Shown: positions 45,985 to 54,645, counted from the first letter of the stretch. The stretch: DNA of 64,000 nucleotides from Thiodiazotropha sp040506975 (GCA_965211775.1 OZ242974.1:1488001-1552000); one strand, 5' to 3'. Notes: generated by a model not told the origin, from the sequence alone. Made by a program: numbers and translations.

Positions 45985-46713
45985 TCAGCGAAGCCCATAT
46001 TTGATGGGAATGGTGAACTCCCATTGATCACGTTTAAACTCCTCGGGAAAGGGCAATCTGCCGCTGATCTTCTCAACCGCTCGACGAGCGGCTGTATCCA
46101 GCAATTTGCTGCCTGAACTCTCGACGATTCGCAAGGCCCCGATGACACCGTCCCGGCGGATGGTGAACCCCACCAATACCTCACCCTCCTGACGCAGACG
46201 CACGGCCCGGCGGGGATAACCTTTGTTGTTTTCGATCGCCTTGCGCAGTGCGGCCTTGTACTCCTCCTCGAGGCGCCGGATCAGGCCCATATCGACGGCA
46301 GGTGCGACCGGTAGCGGCGGCTGCTTTAGTGGTTCGATGGGTTGCTCCACTGGCGGTGGTTTGGGCCTGGGCTTCGGCTCAGGCATGGGCTTGGGTTTCG
46401 GTGCCGGCTTGGGGGCCGGTCTTGGCTTGGGCTTGGGCGGTGGCGGCTCGACCACTTCCGGCTCCGGTTGTAGCTCCACAACAGGCTCTGGTTCCTGGAT
46501 AGGCTCAGGTTCAGGTTCGGGTTCAGGTTCAGGTTCGGGTTCGGGTTCCGGTTCGGGTGGAGGAGGGGGTGGCTGAAACATCTCAAGGCGTACTGCCAGC
46601 CGTGTTTCCGCGGCGCTATCGCTGGGTAGCTGGGCGACGCCGGTCAATACCAGCGCCAGCAGCCCCAAATGGATCAGGGCGGAGATGAGGAATGCCGGTG
46701 TATGGGTGCTCAT
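45985..46713 (-). CDS. tonB: TonB energy-transducing protein
   Basis: Couples the proton-motive force from ExbBD to outer-membrane receptors. 242 residues: one membrane helix (ISALIHLGLLALVLTGV, about residues 10-26), a long proline-rich periplasmic spacer (about 48-145) made of Glu-Pro then Lys-Pro repeats, and a C-terminal TonB domain with YPRRAVRLRQEGEVLVGFTI and GSKLLDTAARRAVEKISG. The start overlaps the exbD stop by four bases. Operon order is exbB-exbD-tonB, with a TonB-dependent receptor just upstream on the same strand. Confidence 0.93.
   Translation of the reverse strand: MSTHTPAFLISALIHLGLLALVLTGVAQLPSDSAAETRLAVRLEMFQPPPPPPEPEPEPEPEPEPEPEPEPIQEPEPVVELQPEPEVVEPPPPKPKPRPAPKPAPKPKPMPEPKPRPKPPPVEQPIEPLKQPPLPVAPAVDMGLIRRLEEEYKAALRKAIENNKGYPRRAVRLRQEGEVLVGFTIRRDGVIGALRIVESSGSKLLDTAARRAVEKISGRLPFPEEFKRDQWEFTIPIKYGLR
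46503..46558. repeat. Hexamer-type tandem repeat inside tonB (Glu-Pro tract)
   Basis: About nine 6-base units of the GGTTCA/GGTTCG type (plus strand) encode alternating Glu-Pro. Changes in copy number would keep the frame and alter spacer length. Confidence 0.7.
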
Positions 46714-47087
46714 CGACCGCCGCGGGCAACGATAGAGAGCGTCTCCAGATTATTCGCTTTGAGAAGATCAACGACTGTCACGAAACGTTCGAAGCGTACC
46801 GACCTGTCAACGTAGAGAACGACCGGAGTTTGTTCATAGAGCTTGCTCAGCTGTTCTCCAAGGGCATCCTTGTCTAGCGCAATCTGATTGAAGAAGATCT
46901 GCTCACTGGCGTCGATGGCAATCTCCACACCCTCCATATCGCTGAGCGTTTCAGCGTGTTCGGCCTCCGGCAGATCGAGGGTGATTTTGCCTTGGTAGAT
47001 AAAGGTCGCGGTGGTCAACGCAATCGCCAGCAACACCAGCATTATGTCGATGAAGGGGATGACGTTGACAGTGTCGATGCGTTTCAT
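46710..47087 (-). CDS. exbD: Biopolymer transport protein ExbD
   Basis: Proton-channel partner of ExbB. The 125-residue product begins MKRIDTVNVIPFIDIMLVLL, with the essential membrane aspartate at Asp14, followed by one helix and a periplasmic domain ending ANNLETLSIVARGG. ATG at 47087 overlaps the exbB stop in ATGA form; a longer start at 47108 would lie within exbB. Coupled to tonB downstream. Confidence 0.92.
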   Translation of the reverse strand: MKRIDTVNVIPFIDIMLVLLAIALTTATFIYQGKITLDLPEAEHAETLSDMEGVEIAIDASEQIFFNQIALDKDALGEQLSKLYEQTPVVLYVDRSVRFERFVTVVDLLKANNLETLSIVARGGR

Positions 47088-47554
47088 GATCGTTGTAACC
47101 GCTTCCAACGTTCAGTGATGACGTCGACCTTGCGCAGCAGGGCATTGTAGAAGAGGATTGCCGGAATCGCCACCACCAGCCCCATGGCGGTAGCCTTCAA
47201 TGCCAGGGCCAGTCCGAGCATGATCGTCGCCGGTTCGATATTGCCGCCCTGACCCAGGTCGTAGAAGGTGATCAATATCCCCAGTACGGTGCCGAGCAGG
47301 CCGATGTAGGGTGCATTGGCGCCGATGGAGGCAATGGTCGTCAGGTGCGAGGTAAGCACGATATTGAGTGTGTCCGGGTGGTCATAGTCGGCGAGACTGA
47401 TTCGGGCGAAGAAAAGGTAGCGTTCGATGACGAACCAGACCATGACGAAGCTCATCAGGCCGAGCAGCCCAAAGATGAAGATATCGAGATATTGTTTTAC
47501 AAACTCCACAAAGCCTCCGACTGCAATCCCGGAAAAAACAAGGGCCGAGATCAT
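47084..47554 (-). CDS. exbB: Biopolymer transport protein ExbB
   Basis: MotA/TolQ/ExbB-family proton channel component. About 156 residues with three membrane segments: an N-terminal one (IFIFGLLGLMSFVMVWFVIE), then PYIGLLGTVLGILITFYDL and ALKATAMGLVVAIPAILFYN, the conserved pair that lines the channel. It is a short ExbB, as is common in TonB clusters of this type. Start at 47554 is preferred because the 15 residues gained from 47599 are polar and unlike the family, but no strong ribosome site decides. First gene of exbB-exbD-tonB. Confidence 0.88.
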   Translation of the reverse strand: MISALVFSGIAVGGFVEFVKQYLDIFIFGLLGLMSFVMVWFVIERYLFFARISLADYDHPDTLNIVLTSHLTTIASIGANAPYIGLLGTVLGILITFYDLGQGGNIEPATIMLGLALALKATAMGLVVAIPAILFYNALLRKVDVITERWKRLQRS

Positions 47555-47756
47555 ATTTGGATGATGCCTGATTGTAGACCCTGAGGTCCACTCACCCAAA
47601 ACCGATCAGTCGGCCCATACCGAGGATACAAACTCTTTATTCCTGAGTTACGATCCATTCCCTTGCAAAGGCAGGGGCAGGTTATCAACCCCAAGAAACT
47701 CAATCTTTCGGAATTATTTCCTATGACACTTGGCACCTCCATGGGTACTCGAACAG

Positions 47757-47787
47757 TGGCCTGTTAATACTCATCCAATCGACCCTG
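47757..47787. repeat. Solitary diverged arm of the MITE-like repeat
   Basis: GGCCTGTTAATACTCATCC and the following bases match the outer arm of the element at 25520 in 26 of 31 positions. The second arm is not found nearby, so it is a relic. It lies between exbB and the receptor gene. Confidence 0.5.
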
Positions 47788-47798
47788 ACTGCCTTAAC

Positions 47799-50105
47799 TC
47801 AGTAGAACCTGTAACTGAGCCCCGCCCAGAATGCCTGTGGCGAGCCGGGTGAGAGGAAACGCGGATCTTCATAATCGTCACCCAGTACCTCGTCGGCCTC
47901 GCCATAGAGGCCGAAGGTTTCGTACTCGGTATCGAACAGGTTATCCACCTTGGCGAACAATGTGAGGTTTTCGGTGGCCGCATATTCGCCCCGGATGTTG
48001 GCCACACTGTATCCGTCGATCTCCTCATCAAGATTGGCCTCGTCACCACGCAATACGATATCCGAGCTGTACTGGAGATCGGCGCCCAGTGAGAACTTGG
48101 ATGTTATGCGATAGGTCAGGCCGGCCTTGAGCAGGTTCTCCGGCAGTCCGGGTAGACGGTCACCGGGCTGCACAGCGAGTTCACCATCAGTCGCAAAGGG
48201 ATTGTTGGGACTGGCGATGGTCAGGTTATCCTCGAACGTGGCTTTCAGACGGGTATAGCTCAGGAACCAGTCGAGCCGGTTGTCGGCCAGGCTGCCGTTC
48301 AGGCTGAGTTCTATGCCCTGGCGCCGGGTTTCGCCTACGTTGTCGAAGAAACCTTCATTGGTCAGGGCGCCGGCGCTGATGAAAAGGATGTTATCCTCAT
48401 TGACTGTCTGAAATAACCCGACATGCCACGCCAGCCCTGCGCGGGAGCCCCGGACACCGGCCTCCCAGGTTTTGGCCACGACTTGATCCAGCGGTGGATC
48501 GGAGAGGAAGGCGTTGGGCAGGCGGCAGGGATCCTCGGGATCGGCACAGGTCAATTCCATGGCCGTGGGGGCGCGGTTTGATTCACTGTAGCCGGCGTAG
48601 AGGTTGAGACCCTCTCTCAGGTCGTAGGCGAGGCCCACGGCCGGATTGAAGCGGCTGAAGCTGTGATCCCCGTTGAGGGCTGTGCCCAGCTGATCGCGCA
48701 GCTCGATCTCGGTCTTGTTCCAACGGCCGGAGAGGGTCAGCGCAAGCTTTTCGTTATAGGACCAGGTATCGGTAAAGTAAAATGAGAGATTCTTGGTTTC
48801 GGTCTCCACCTCGGTGAAACTCTCCTCGACGAAGATGCCGCTGCCGATCGCCTTACGGCTGTCGTCGAGGCTGCCGAGTTCAGTGTCGGAGGCGAAATCC
48901 ACCTCGCTGCGGTCCGCCACAAGGCCCACGATCAGTTGGTTTTCCCTACCCGCCAGGGGTTGCAGAAAGGCTGTCTGCAGGTTCAGGCCGAAGGTGTCCT
49001 GATCACTTTCCGAGCGGTTCACGGTACCGCCCTCGACCTCGTCATCCGCCAGGATAGGATTGCCATCCTGATCGAAGACAAGCTCCTCTTCGTCCTCTTC
49101 CTCTTCACAGATGAAGCCTGCGTTTACGTTCTCCTCGCACGCCTCGAAATCGGAATCGTCACCGTTCAGTGTGTCGATCTGACTGTTGCGGTAGTAGACC
49201 GCACCCTCCAGCACTACCTCGTCCCCCAGAAAGCGCTGTCCCCCCAGGCGCAGCAGTGTTGTTTCCTGGTCGGTGATGTCGGGACGGGTGAAGATCGTCT
49301 CCCGGTCCTCCTCCAGCAGATCCGCCGGCAGCGCTCCGTTGCCTATCAGGTTGCTGTCGCTCAGGCTCAGGGTCAGCTCGAGGGATCCCGCTTCTCCCTG
49401 CCAGGCCAGATTGCCGAAGAGCTGTTTCGATTCCGACGGTGAGTAATCTCGCCAGCCGTCTTCATCGAAGTAGTTGCCGGTGATGAAGTAACCCATGTTG
49501 TCCCGGTTGCCGCCGATGCTGGCTTGGGCGGTATAGCGGCAGAACGAGCCGCCGGTGATCTCAATCTCGGCGCCGGGGTGGGTGAAGCCATTCTTGGTGC
49601 GTACCGAGAGGGCGCCGCCCAGGGTGTTGAGCCCGAACAGGGGATTGGAACCCGACATCAGGTTGACTCCCGCAATGGCGGACTCGGGAATCACCGACCA
49701 ATTGACGGTATCGCCGAAGGGTTCATTGATGCGCACCCCATCCATATAGACCGACATGCCCTGGGGCAGTCCGATCAGGGGCGAGGCTACGAACCCCCGA
49801 TAGAGCAGATCCGATTGCAGGGGATTGTTTTGCGCCTCGTTTAAAAAGACGCTGCCGAATCGCTGGTTCAGAAACTCGGAGAGATCGAGGCTCTGCAGCT
49901 GCCGCAGATCATCGTCAGTGGCGATCTCGGTATGCATCGGCAGGCGGGTGCGTTCGATCTCGACCCCGTGCAGCGGGGTGGTGCTGATGACGTCGATCGA
50001 CGGTAAGCGTTTATCCGCCCACCCTGTCCCGGAGCCCGTCAGGACGAGGCAGGCGATGAACAGCAACCTCTTGTGGTTTGTCTGTCGAAGCGGAACTGCG
50101 TGCAT
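47799..50105 (-). CDS. TonB-dependent outer-membrane receptor 1
   Basis: 768 residues. Signal peptide cleaved near Ala30 (LTGSGTGWA), TonB box around residues 36-45 (SIDVISTTPL), plug domain about 50-170 (LPQGMSVYMDGVRINEPFGD, MSGSNPLFGLNTLGGALSV) and a 22-strand barrel ending in aromatic YRFY. An unusual acidic segment at residues 316-360 holds two cysteines (323, 333), a run of Glu/Asp and an EF-hand-like D345-x-D-x-N loop ending in Glu356, predicted to lie outside the cell. The ligand is unknown. It lies 245 bases before exbB on the same strand, so it is likely co-regulated with the TonB system. Confidence 0.9.
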   Translation of the reverse strand: MHAVPLRQTNHKRLLFIACLVLTGSGTGWADKRLPSIDVISTTPLHGVEIERTRLPMHTEIATDDDLRQLQSLDLSEFLNQRFGSVFLNEAQNNPLQSDLLYRGFVASPLIGLPQGMSVYMDGVRINEPFGDTVNWSVIPESAIAGVNLMSGSNPLFGLNTLGGALSVRTKNGFTHPGAEIEITGGSFCRYTAQASIGGNRDNMGYFITGNYFDEDGWRDYSPSESKQLFGNLAWQGEAGSLELTLSLSDSNLIGNGALPADLLEEDRETIFTRPDITDQETTLLRLGGQRFLGDEVVLEGAVYYRNSQIDTLNGDDSDFEACEENVNAGFICEEEEDEEELVFDQDGNPILADDEVEGGTVNRSESDQDTFGLNLQTAFLQPLAGRENQLIVGLVADRSEVDFASDTELGSLDDSRKAIGSGIFVEESFTEVETETKNLSFYFTDTWSYNEKLALTLSGRWNKTEIELRDQLGTALNGDHSFSRFNPAVGLAYDLREGLNLYAGYSESNRAPTAMELTCADPEDPCRLPNAFLSDPPLDQVVAKTWEAGVRGSRAGLAWHVGLFQTVNEDNILFISAGALTNEGFFDNVGETRRQGIELSLNGSLADNRLDWFLSYTRLKATFEDNLTIASPNNPFATDGELAVQPGDRLPGLPENLLKAGLTYRITSKFSLGADLQYSSDIVLRGDEANLDEEIDGYSVANIRGEYAATENLTLFAKVDNLFDTEYETFGLYGEADEVLGDDYEDPRFLSPGSPQAFWAGLSYRFY

Positions 50106-50194
50106 GGTCGTTTGCTCAAAATTTTGTTGACGGCTTTGAGAGAATTTATATGCCCTTCAGACCCTGAGTTGAAGAGGAGCTTTTCTCGGAATTT

Positions 50195-50209
50195 CGGGAA
50201 ATTTTCCCG
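50195..50209. promoter_or_regulatory. Operator-like palindrome upstream of receptor 1 (site A)
   Basis: CGGGAAA-T-TTTCCCG is a perfect 7-1-7 inverted repeat about 90 bases before the receptor ATG. It does not match a Fur consensus. The binding protein is unknown. Confidence 0.45.
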
Positions 50210-50234
50210 TACCAAAAAAGAACAAATTTGAACA

Positions 50235-50250
50235 GTGTCACACGTGACAC
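50235..50250. promoter_or_regulatory. Operator-like palindrome upstream of receptor 1 (site B)
   Basis: GTGTCA-CACG-TGACAC, a perfect 6-4-6 repeat, extends to AC/GT on the outside with one mismatch. The spacing resembles CRP/FNR-superfamily sites, but the half-site is not that of FNR. Confidence 0.45.
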
Positions 50251-50296
50251 CGTTAAACATTGTCAGCTAATTCACGCATTGAGTCTGTATTTGAAC

Positions 50297-50330
50297 AAAT
50301 GTAGGGTGCGGCTTGCCGCACCCTACATTT
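50297..50330. terminator. Long perfect hairpin (REP-like or terminator)
   Basis: Arms of 16 bases, AAATGTAGGGTGCGGC and its complement, enclose a TT loop. It lies downstream of the response-regulator/kinase operon and upstream of receptor 1. It may end the operon transcript or be a REP-type repeat, since part of it recurs at 54550. Confidence 0.6.
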
Positions 50331-50350
50331 AAAAGTAAGATTTGCGTCTA

Positions 50351-50369
50351 TTAGCGTTCATTTGCGGAC
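50351..50369 (+). repeat. Dispersed short motif, copy 2
   Basis: TTAGCGTTCATTTGCGGAC, followed by an ATCAAAA-like stretch as at 61350-61368. Confidence 0.5.
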
Positions 50370-50378
50370 CAATCAAAA

Positions 50379-51032
50379 CTATTCGCTGACCGGGTCGATG
50401 ATCCCATGTCGAATGGCAAGGTGTACCAGTTCCGTGGAGGTCTTTACATTGAGTTTGAGCTTGATCTGGGTGGTGTAGTTGGCCACGGTCTTATAACTCA
50501 GCGCCAGTTCGCCGGCGGTCTCTGACGGTGTCTTACCGTGGGCCAGGAGGTTGAAAATCTGGAATTCACGGGTGGTCAGGCAATCGAATATCTCCCCGCC
50601 TCCGCCGGCCCGGCGCAGGGCCAGATTCTGTGCCAGTTCATGATCGATGAAGGCCTGGCCCGAGGCCACCGCGCGAATTGCATCGACCATGATCTCGGCG
50701 GCGCTGTTCTTGGTGATATAACCCCGCGCACCGGCGGCCAGCGCCTTTTCCACGAAGGCTGTGTCGTCATGCATGCTGAATACCAGTATCGCCGCTTCGC
50801 TGTCTCGGGCGATGATACGGCGGGTCGCTTCAAGACCGCCGATGCCGGGTAGCGATAGATCCATCACCACTACATTCGGAAGCAGCTCGGCGAAACGCTG
50901 ACAGGCTTCTTCACCCCGCTCGGCTTCGGCGACGACCTTGATGTCGGGTATGCCGTCGAGCAGGGTGCGGTAGCCTGCCCGCACCACAGCATGGTCGTCG
51001 ACCAACAGTACCCGGATTGGATTCATCTGCAA
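50379..51032 (-). CDS. NarL/LuxR-family response regulator 1
   Basis: 217 residues. Receiver domain at residues 5-125 with acidic pocket VDDHAVVRAG, phospho-acceptor Asp58 in NVVVMDLSLPG and conserved Lys in ARGYITKNS. The C-terminal LuxR helix-turn-helix (about 150-212) has LTTREFQIFNLLAHGKTPSE and LSYKTVANYTTQIKLKL. It follows its kinase gene by nine bases and is presumably the kinase's partner. Targets may include the neighbouring receptor genes; that is an inference from position only. Confidence 0.93.
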   Translation of the reverse strand: MQMNPIRVLLVDDHAVVRAGYRTLLDGIPDIKVVAEAERGEEACQRFAELLPNVVVMDLSLPGIGGLEATRRIIARDSEAAILVFSMHDDTAFVEKALAAGARGYITKNSAAEIMVDAIRAVASGQAFIDHELAQNLALRRAGGGGEIFDCLTTREFQIFNLLAHGKTPSETAGELALSYKTVANYTTQIKLKLNVKTSTELVHLAIRHGIIDPVSE

Positions 51033-51041
51033 TTGCCTCTG

Positions 51042-52370
51042 TCAGCCGGTCTTCTGGGTAAAGGGTAGATGAATATCGATTGATACACCCTGATCAGGCT
51101 CGCTGGCAAGGGAGATTTTCCCATTCAGTGCCTCGACCCGCTCGCGCATGCCCAGCAATCCCATACCCTTGTGTCTGCTGCTTTGGTCGAAGCCGTGTCC
51201 ATCGTCCCGTATATACAAAGCGATCAAACCTTCTGTATTCCGCTCGAGTCGAATCTCTATCTTTTCCGCGGCGGCATGTTTGGCCACATTGGTCAGCGCC
51301 TCCTGCACGATGCGATAAAGGGTGATCGCCGTATCCTCGTCAACCCCATCGAAGTTGCCGCTGATTGCAAGGGCGCAGAAACACTCCTCTTGTCGGTCGT
51401 TCCAGCCGTCCACCAGCCGCTCTATTGCCGTTACCATCCCCAGCTCCTCCAGGGCTGCCGGTCGCAGGCGGTTCATCATGTCCCGCACCACGCCGTACAT
51501 ATGGTTGCAGACACCGATGATGGCATTGGCGCTCTCCGTTTTTCCGTCGGCTTGCAGTTTGAGGGTCACCGCCATCGCTTTGATGGCGCTGATGGATTGT
51601 CCCAGTTCGTCGTGCAGTTCCCGCGACAGGTGACGACGCTCCGACTCCTGTACCGACAGCAGCCGCTTGTTCAGCTGTCGGTTTTCTCTCTGCTGTTCAT
51701 CCAGCACCTGCGCCATATGGTTGAACTGCTGAGACAGGCGATTGAGTTCGGGCAGGTTGAAATGGGGCAGACGGGCGGCATAGTCTCCCGACTGAATGAT
51801 TCCAAGACCGGTGCTGATCTCGTTTACCGGTTGCAGCGAACGGCGGATGATGATGGCCATCAGAATGATGCAGAGAATGGTGAAGGAGACGATGAGCAGA
51901 ACGATCGAGCGCGCTTCTCGCCATGCATCTTGGATCTCATCGGTGGGATCGGCCAGGATAACGATCTCGCTGGTACCGATCAGAGGGCTGGCGATTCGCT
52001 TGCGATACTCCGCCGGGGGCGGTTTCACCAGATCGATGAACCATCCGGGCACACTCAGTTGGCGTGCCTGTTGGCGTTCGCTGAATGGATAGATGATCGT
52101 GCCGTCACCACGAACCACTGCGATGTTGAGGTGGCGGATATCGTTCAGCCGCTGAAGGTGGCTGATCAGGATCTGCTGCTCCGCCGGTTGGTTCTCGGCA
52201 GTGCCGCTGATCAGGGCTGCGGTCAGCAGTTGCATGGTCAGGCGGGCACTCGACTTGATCTCGTCGGAAATATTGTCGCGCGTGGCGTCAATCGCATAGT
52301 AGGCGCCACTGGCGAGCATACTCATGACGATTACGATCACCAGCAATATCAGGCGATGTGTCAGGGTCAT
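51042..52370 (-). CDS. MoxY/NarX-type sensor histidine kinase 1
   Basis: 442 residues. Membrane helices at about 5-27 and 155-175 flank a periplasmic domain with RHLNIAVVRGDGTIIYPF and SVPGWFIDLVKP, a pattern I associate with the LapD/MoxY N-terminal sensor. HAMP at 176-228, a HisKA_3 domain with His253 in SRELHDELGQS, and a HATPase domain with NVAKHAAAEKIEIRL and DDGHGFDQSSRHKGMGLLGM. Phosphorylation is expected to go to the adjacent NarL-type regulator. The promoter region is shared with receptor 2, which is transcribed divergently 108 bases away. It is paralogous to the split kinase at 55706-58083. Confidence 0.92.
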   Translation of the reverse strand: MTLTHRLILLVIVIVMSMLASGAYYAIDATRDNISDEIKSSARLTMQLLTAALISGTAENQPAEQQILISHLQRLNDIRHLNIAVVRGDGTIIYPFSERQQARQLSVPGWFIDLVKPPPAEYRKRIASPLIGTSEIVILADPTDEIQDAWREARSIVLLIVSFTILCIILMAIIIRRSLQPVNEISTGLGIIQSGDYAARLPHFNLPELNRLSQQFNHMAQVLDEQQRENRQLNKRLLSVQESERRHLSRELHDELGQSISAIKAMAVTLKLQADGKTESANAIIGVCNHMYGVVRDMMNRLRPAALEELGMVTAIERLVDGWNDRQEECFCALAISGNFDGVDEDTAITLYRIVQEALTNVAKHAAAEKIEIRLERNTEGLIALYIRDDGHGFDQSSRHKGMGLLGMRERVEALNGKISLASEPDQGVSIDIHLPFTQKTG

Positions 52371-52478
52371 GGGAACCCCCGGTCGGTAGTTGTCGGGAAA
52401 ATATCCCTTGGCACCACTAAGACAACTGGATTATTTATAAGGATATACAAGCCGTCCATTCTATCGGAGTCAATCACG

Positions 52479-54542
52479 ATGCCTGATGTTCGTCAAACCC
52501 TAACAGCAGCCGTATTAATATTCATTACCTTCCGGTTCAGCGTCGCCATTGCCGATGAAGTCGGCAGAGCGACCGCCCTGGACGACATCTCGGTTACCGC
52601 CACACGGGTCGAAAAATCACTGGAGACCGTTCCCGCCGCTGTCGGCATCGTGCAGCAGGAGGAGATCCAGTTTGCCGAGCCGCAGCTGGGTCTGGACGAA
52701 TCCCTTGCCAAGGTGCCGGGTATCTTCATGCAGAACCGCTATAACTTCGCCCAGGATCTGCGTGTCTCCATCCGCGGCTTCGGCGCCCGCTCCGCCTTCG
52801 GTATCCGCGGCATCAAGGTATTGGTGGACGGTATCCCGGAAACCCTGCCGGACGGCCAGGCCAACGTGGATAGTATCGATATCGGCTCAATCGGCAACAT
52901 GCAGGTGATTCGCGGGCCCGTCTCCTCCCTCTATGGCAACGCTTCGGGAGGTGCGTTGCTGATCGAGTCCGAGGAGCCGCCCGAAACCCCTTTCATCTCC
53001 TTTCGCCCAACCTTTGGCGAAGATGGATTTCAGAAGCACCAACTCAAGTTTGGCGGCAAGCATGAACGCTTCGACTATCTGCTCAACATCTCTGATCTGA
53101 GTTATGACGGCTATCGTGAACACAGTGCCACCGAGCTCAGTGCCCTCAACAGTAAATTCGGCTTCGATTTCGCCGGCGGCGGCCGCCTCACCACCGTACT
53201 CAACTACACTGACTCGCCCCAGGCCGACGATCCCGGCGGCCTGACAGAGGCCCTGGCCGACGAGGATCCGACCCAGGCATGGACCCGCAATCTCAGCCTC
53301 GATTCCGGCGAGAAGCTGGAGCAGACAAGGCTCGGTTTTGTCTATGACAGGCCGCTGGGTGAGCGCGGTGAGCTGCGCGTGCGCAACTACTATGTCTCCC
53401 GCGACCTTGCCAACCGTCTGCCTATCGGGGCGACCGGTCATGGCATTCTGTTGGATCGTTTTGCGTTTGGTGGTGGAGCACAGTATACCCATACCGCTCC
53501 CTTCTCGGGACACGCCAACCGGCTTACGCTGGGAGTCGATGTTGATCGTCAGGAGGATGAGCGCAAGCGATTTCTGCTGGCGGGCGACAGCCTGGGCACG
53601 AAGATTCAGGACCAGGACGAACAGGTCGACAGTATCGGTTTCTACATACAGAACGAATACAGTATCAGCGAACAGATGGAGCTCACATTGGGTGGGCGTT
53701 ACGATCGTCTTGACTTCGATGTCGATGACAACTTTCTCAGTAATGGCGACGACTCCGGCGATCGCAGCTTCCGTAAGTTCAGCCCGACCCTGGGACTGCG
53801 CTTCACACCCAGGCCCGGACTCAATCTATACGCCAATATTTCACGCTCCTTCGAATCGCCCACGGCCGTCGAGCTGCGTGATCCCGACGGTGCCGGCTTC
53901 AACCAGGAGCTCGATCCACAGGTTGCCACCAGTTATGAAATCGGCGTCAAGGGCGTGCTGGGGGGCGAGGTCCGTTATGACCTGGCTCTGTTCACTATGG
54001 ATGTCACGGACGAGTTGGTTCCTTTTGAGATTGATGATACCGAATTCTATGAGAACGCGGGTGAATCGAGACGCAACGGATTGGAGGCTCAGTTGGTGTT
54101 TGAACCGATTAAATACCTGATCGCTACCCTGGCCTATACCTATTCTGACTTTGAGTTTGATGAGTTCATCGATGACAACGGCAACGATTTCAGCGGCAAT
54201 GTGATTCCCGGTGTACCCGAAAATCTACTCAGCGCCGATTTCACCTATACTCATCCCAACGGGTTATACAGCCAGTTCACCGCCCTCTATGTGGATGAGA
54301 TCTACGCCAATAATGCGAATACGGTCACCAATGATTCCTATACCGTGGCCGACCTGCGTCTCGGCTACAGCAAATTTATCGGACCCTGGGAGATTTCACC
54401 CTTCGTCGGTGTGAATAATATGTTCGATAAGCAATACAACGGGAATGTGCGCATCAACGCTTTTGGCGGACGCTATTTCGAACCGGCGCCTGACCGGGAT
54501 GTCTATGCCGGCTTGACTCTGCGTTACGATTTCGAAGGATAA
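52479..54542 (+). CDS. TonB-dependent outer-membrane receptor 2
   Basis: 687 residues from ATG 52479 (GGAG ten bases upstream). The frame stays open far upstream, antisense to the kinase, but that part is not a protein. Signal peptide about residues 1-25 (VLIFITFRFSVAIA), TonB box near 34-42 (LDDISVTATR), plug with LDESLAKVPGIFMQNRYNFA, SIRGFGARSAFGIRGIKVLV and VIRGPVSSLYGNASGGAL, barrel ending LRYDFEG. PGLNLYANISRSFESPTAVE and GVNNMFDKQYNGNVRIN are typical late-barrel segments. It resembles siderophore or iron-dicitrate-type receptors in general form; the ligand is not known. Divergent from kinase 1. Confidence 0.92.
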   Translation: MPDVRQTLTAAVLIFITFRFSVAIADEVGRATALDDISVTATRVEKSLETVPAAVGIVQQEEIQFAEPQLGLDESLAKVPGIFMQNRYNFAQDLRVSIRGFGARSAFGIRGIKVLVDGIPETLPDGQANVDSIDIGSIGNMQVIRGPVSSLYGNASGGALLIESEEPPETPFISFRPTFGEDGFQKHQLKFGGKHERFDYLLNISDLSYDGYREHSATELSALNSKFGFDFAGGGRLTTVLNYTDSPQADDPGGLTEALADEDPTQAWTRNLSLDSGEKLEQTRLGFVYDRPLGERGELRVRNYYVSRDLANRLPIGATGHGILLDRFAFGGGAQYTHTAPFSGHANRLTLGVDVDRQEDERKRFLLAGDSLGTKIQDQDEQVDSIGFYIQNEYSISEQMELTLGGRYDRLDFDVDDNFLSNGDDSGDRSFRKFSPTLGLRFTPRPGLNLYANISRSFESPTAVELRDPDGAGFNQELDPQVATSYEIGVKGVLGGEVRYDLALFTMDVTDELVPFEIDDTEFYENAGESRRNGLEAQLVFEPIKYLIATLAYTYSDFEFDEFIDDNGNDFSGNVIPGVPENLLSADFTYTHPNGLYSQFTALYVDEIYANNANTVTNDSYTVADLRLGYSKFIGPWEISPFVGVNNMFDKQYNGNVRINAFGGRYFEPAPDRDVYAGLTLRYDFEG

Positions 54543-54549
54543 GTCACGC

Positions 54550-54566
54550 AGGGTGCGGCTTGCCGC
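54550..54566. repeat. Second copy of hairpin core
   Basis: AGGGTGCGGCTTGCCGC repeats the core of the hairpin at 50297-50330. It lies just after the receptor 2 stop, with weaker outer arms, and could serve as a terminator or REP-like site. Confidence 0.5.
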
Positions 54567-54645
54567 GCCGAAATGATGAGATATTGCGGATAATTAGGGC
54601 CTGTTGCAGGCATAAGCAGACGACAACCGTCGAAGGAGAACAGCC

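Noticed and set aside
45762..46184. 140-codon minus-strand frame next to tonB
   Set aside because: It overlaps the tonB 3' end in another frame and has no family features.
51171..52478. 1.3-kb upstream extension of the receptor 2 frame
   Set aside because: It lies antisense to the kinase gene and its residues look like a shadow; the signal peptide and TonB box place the start at 52479.
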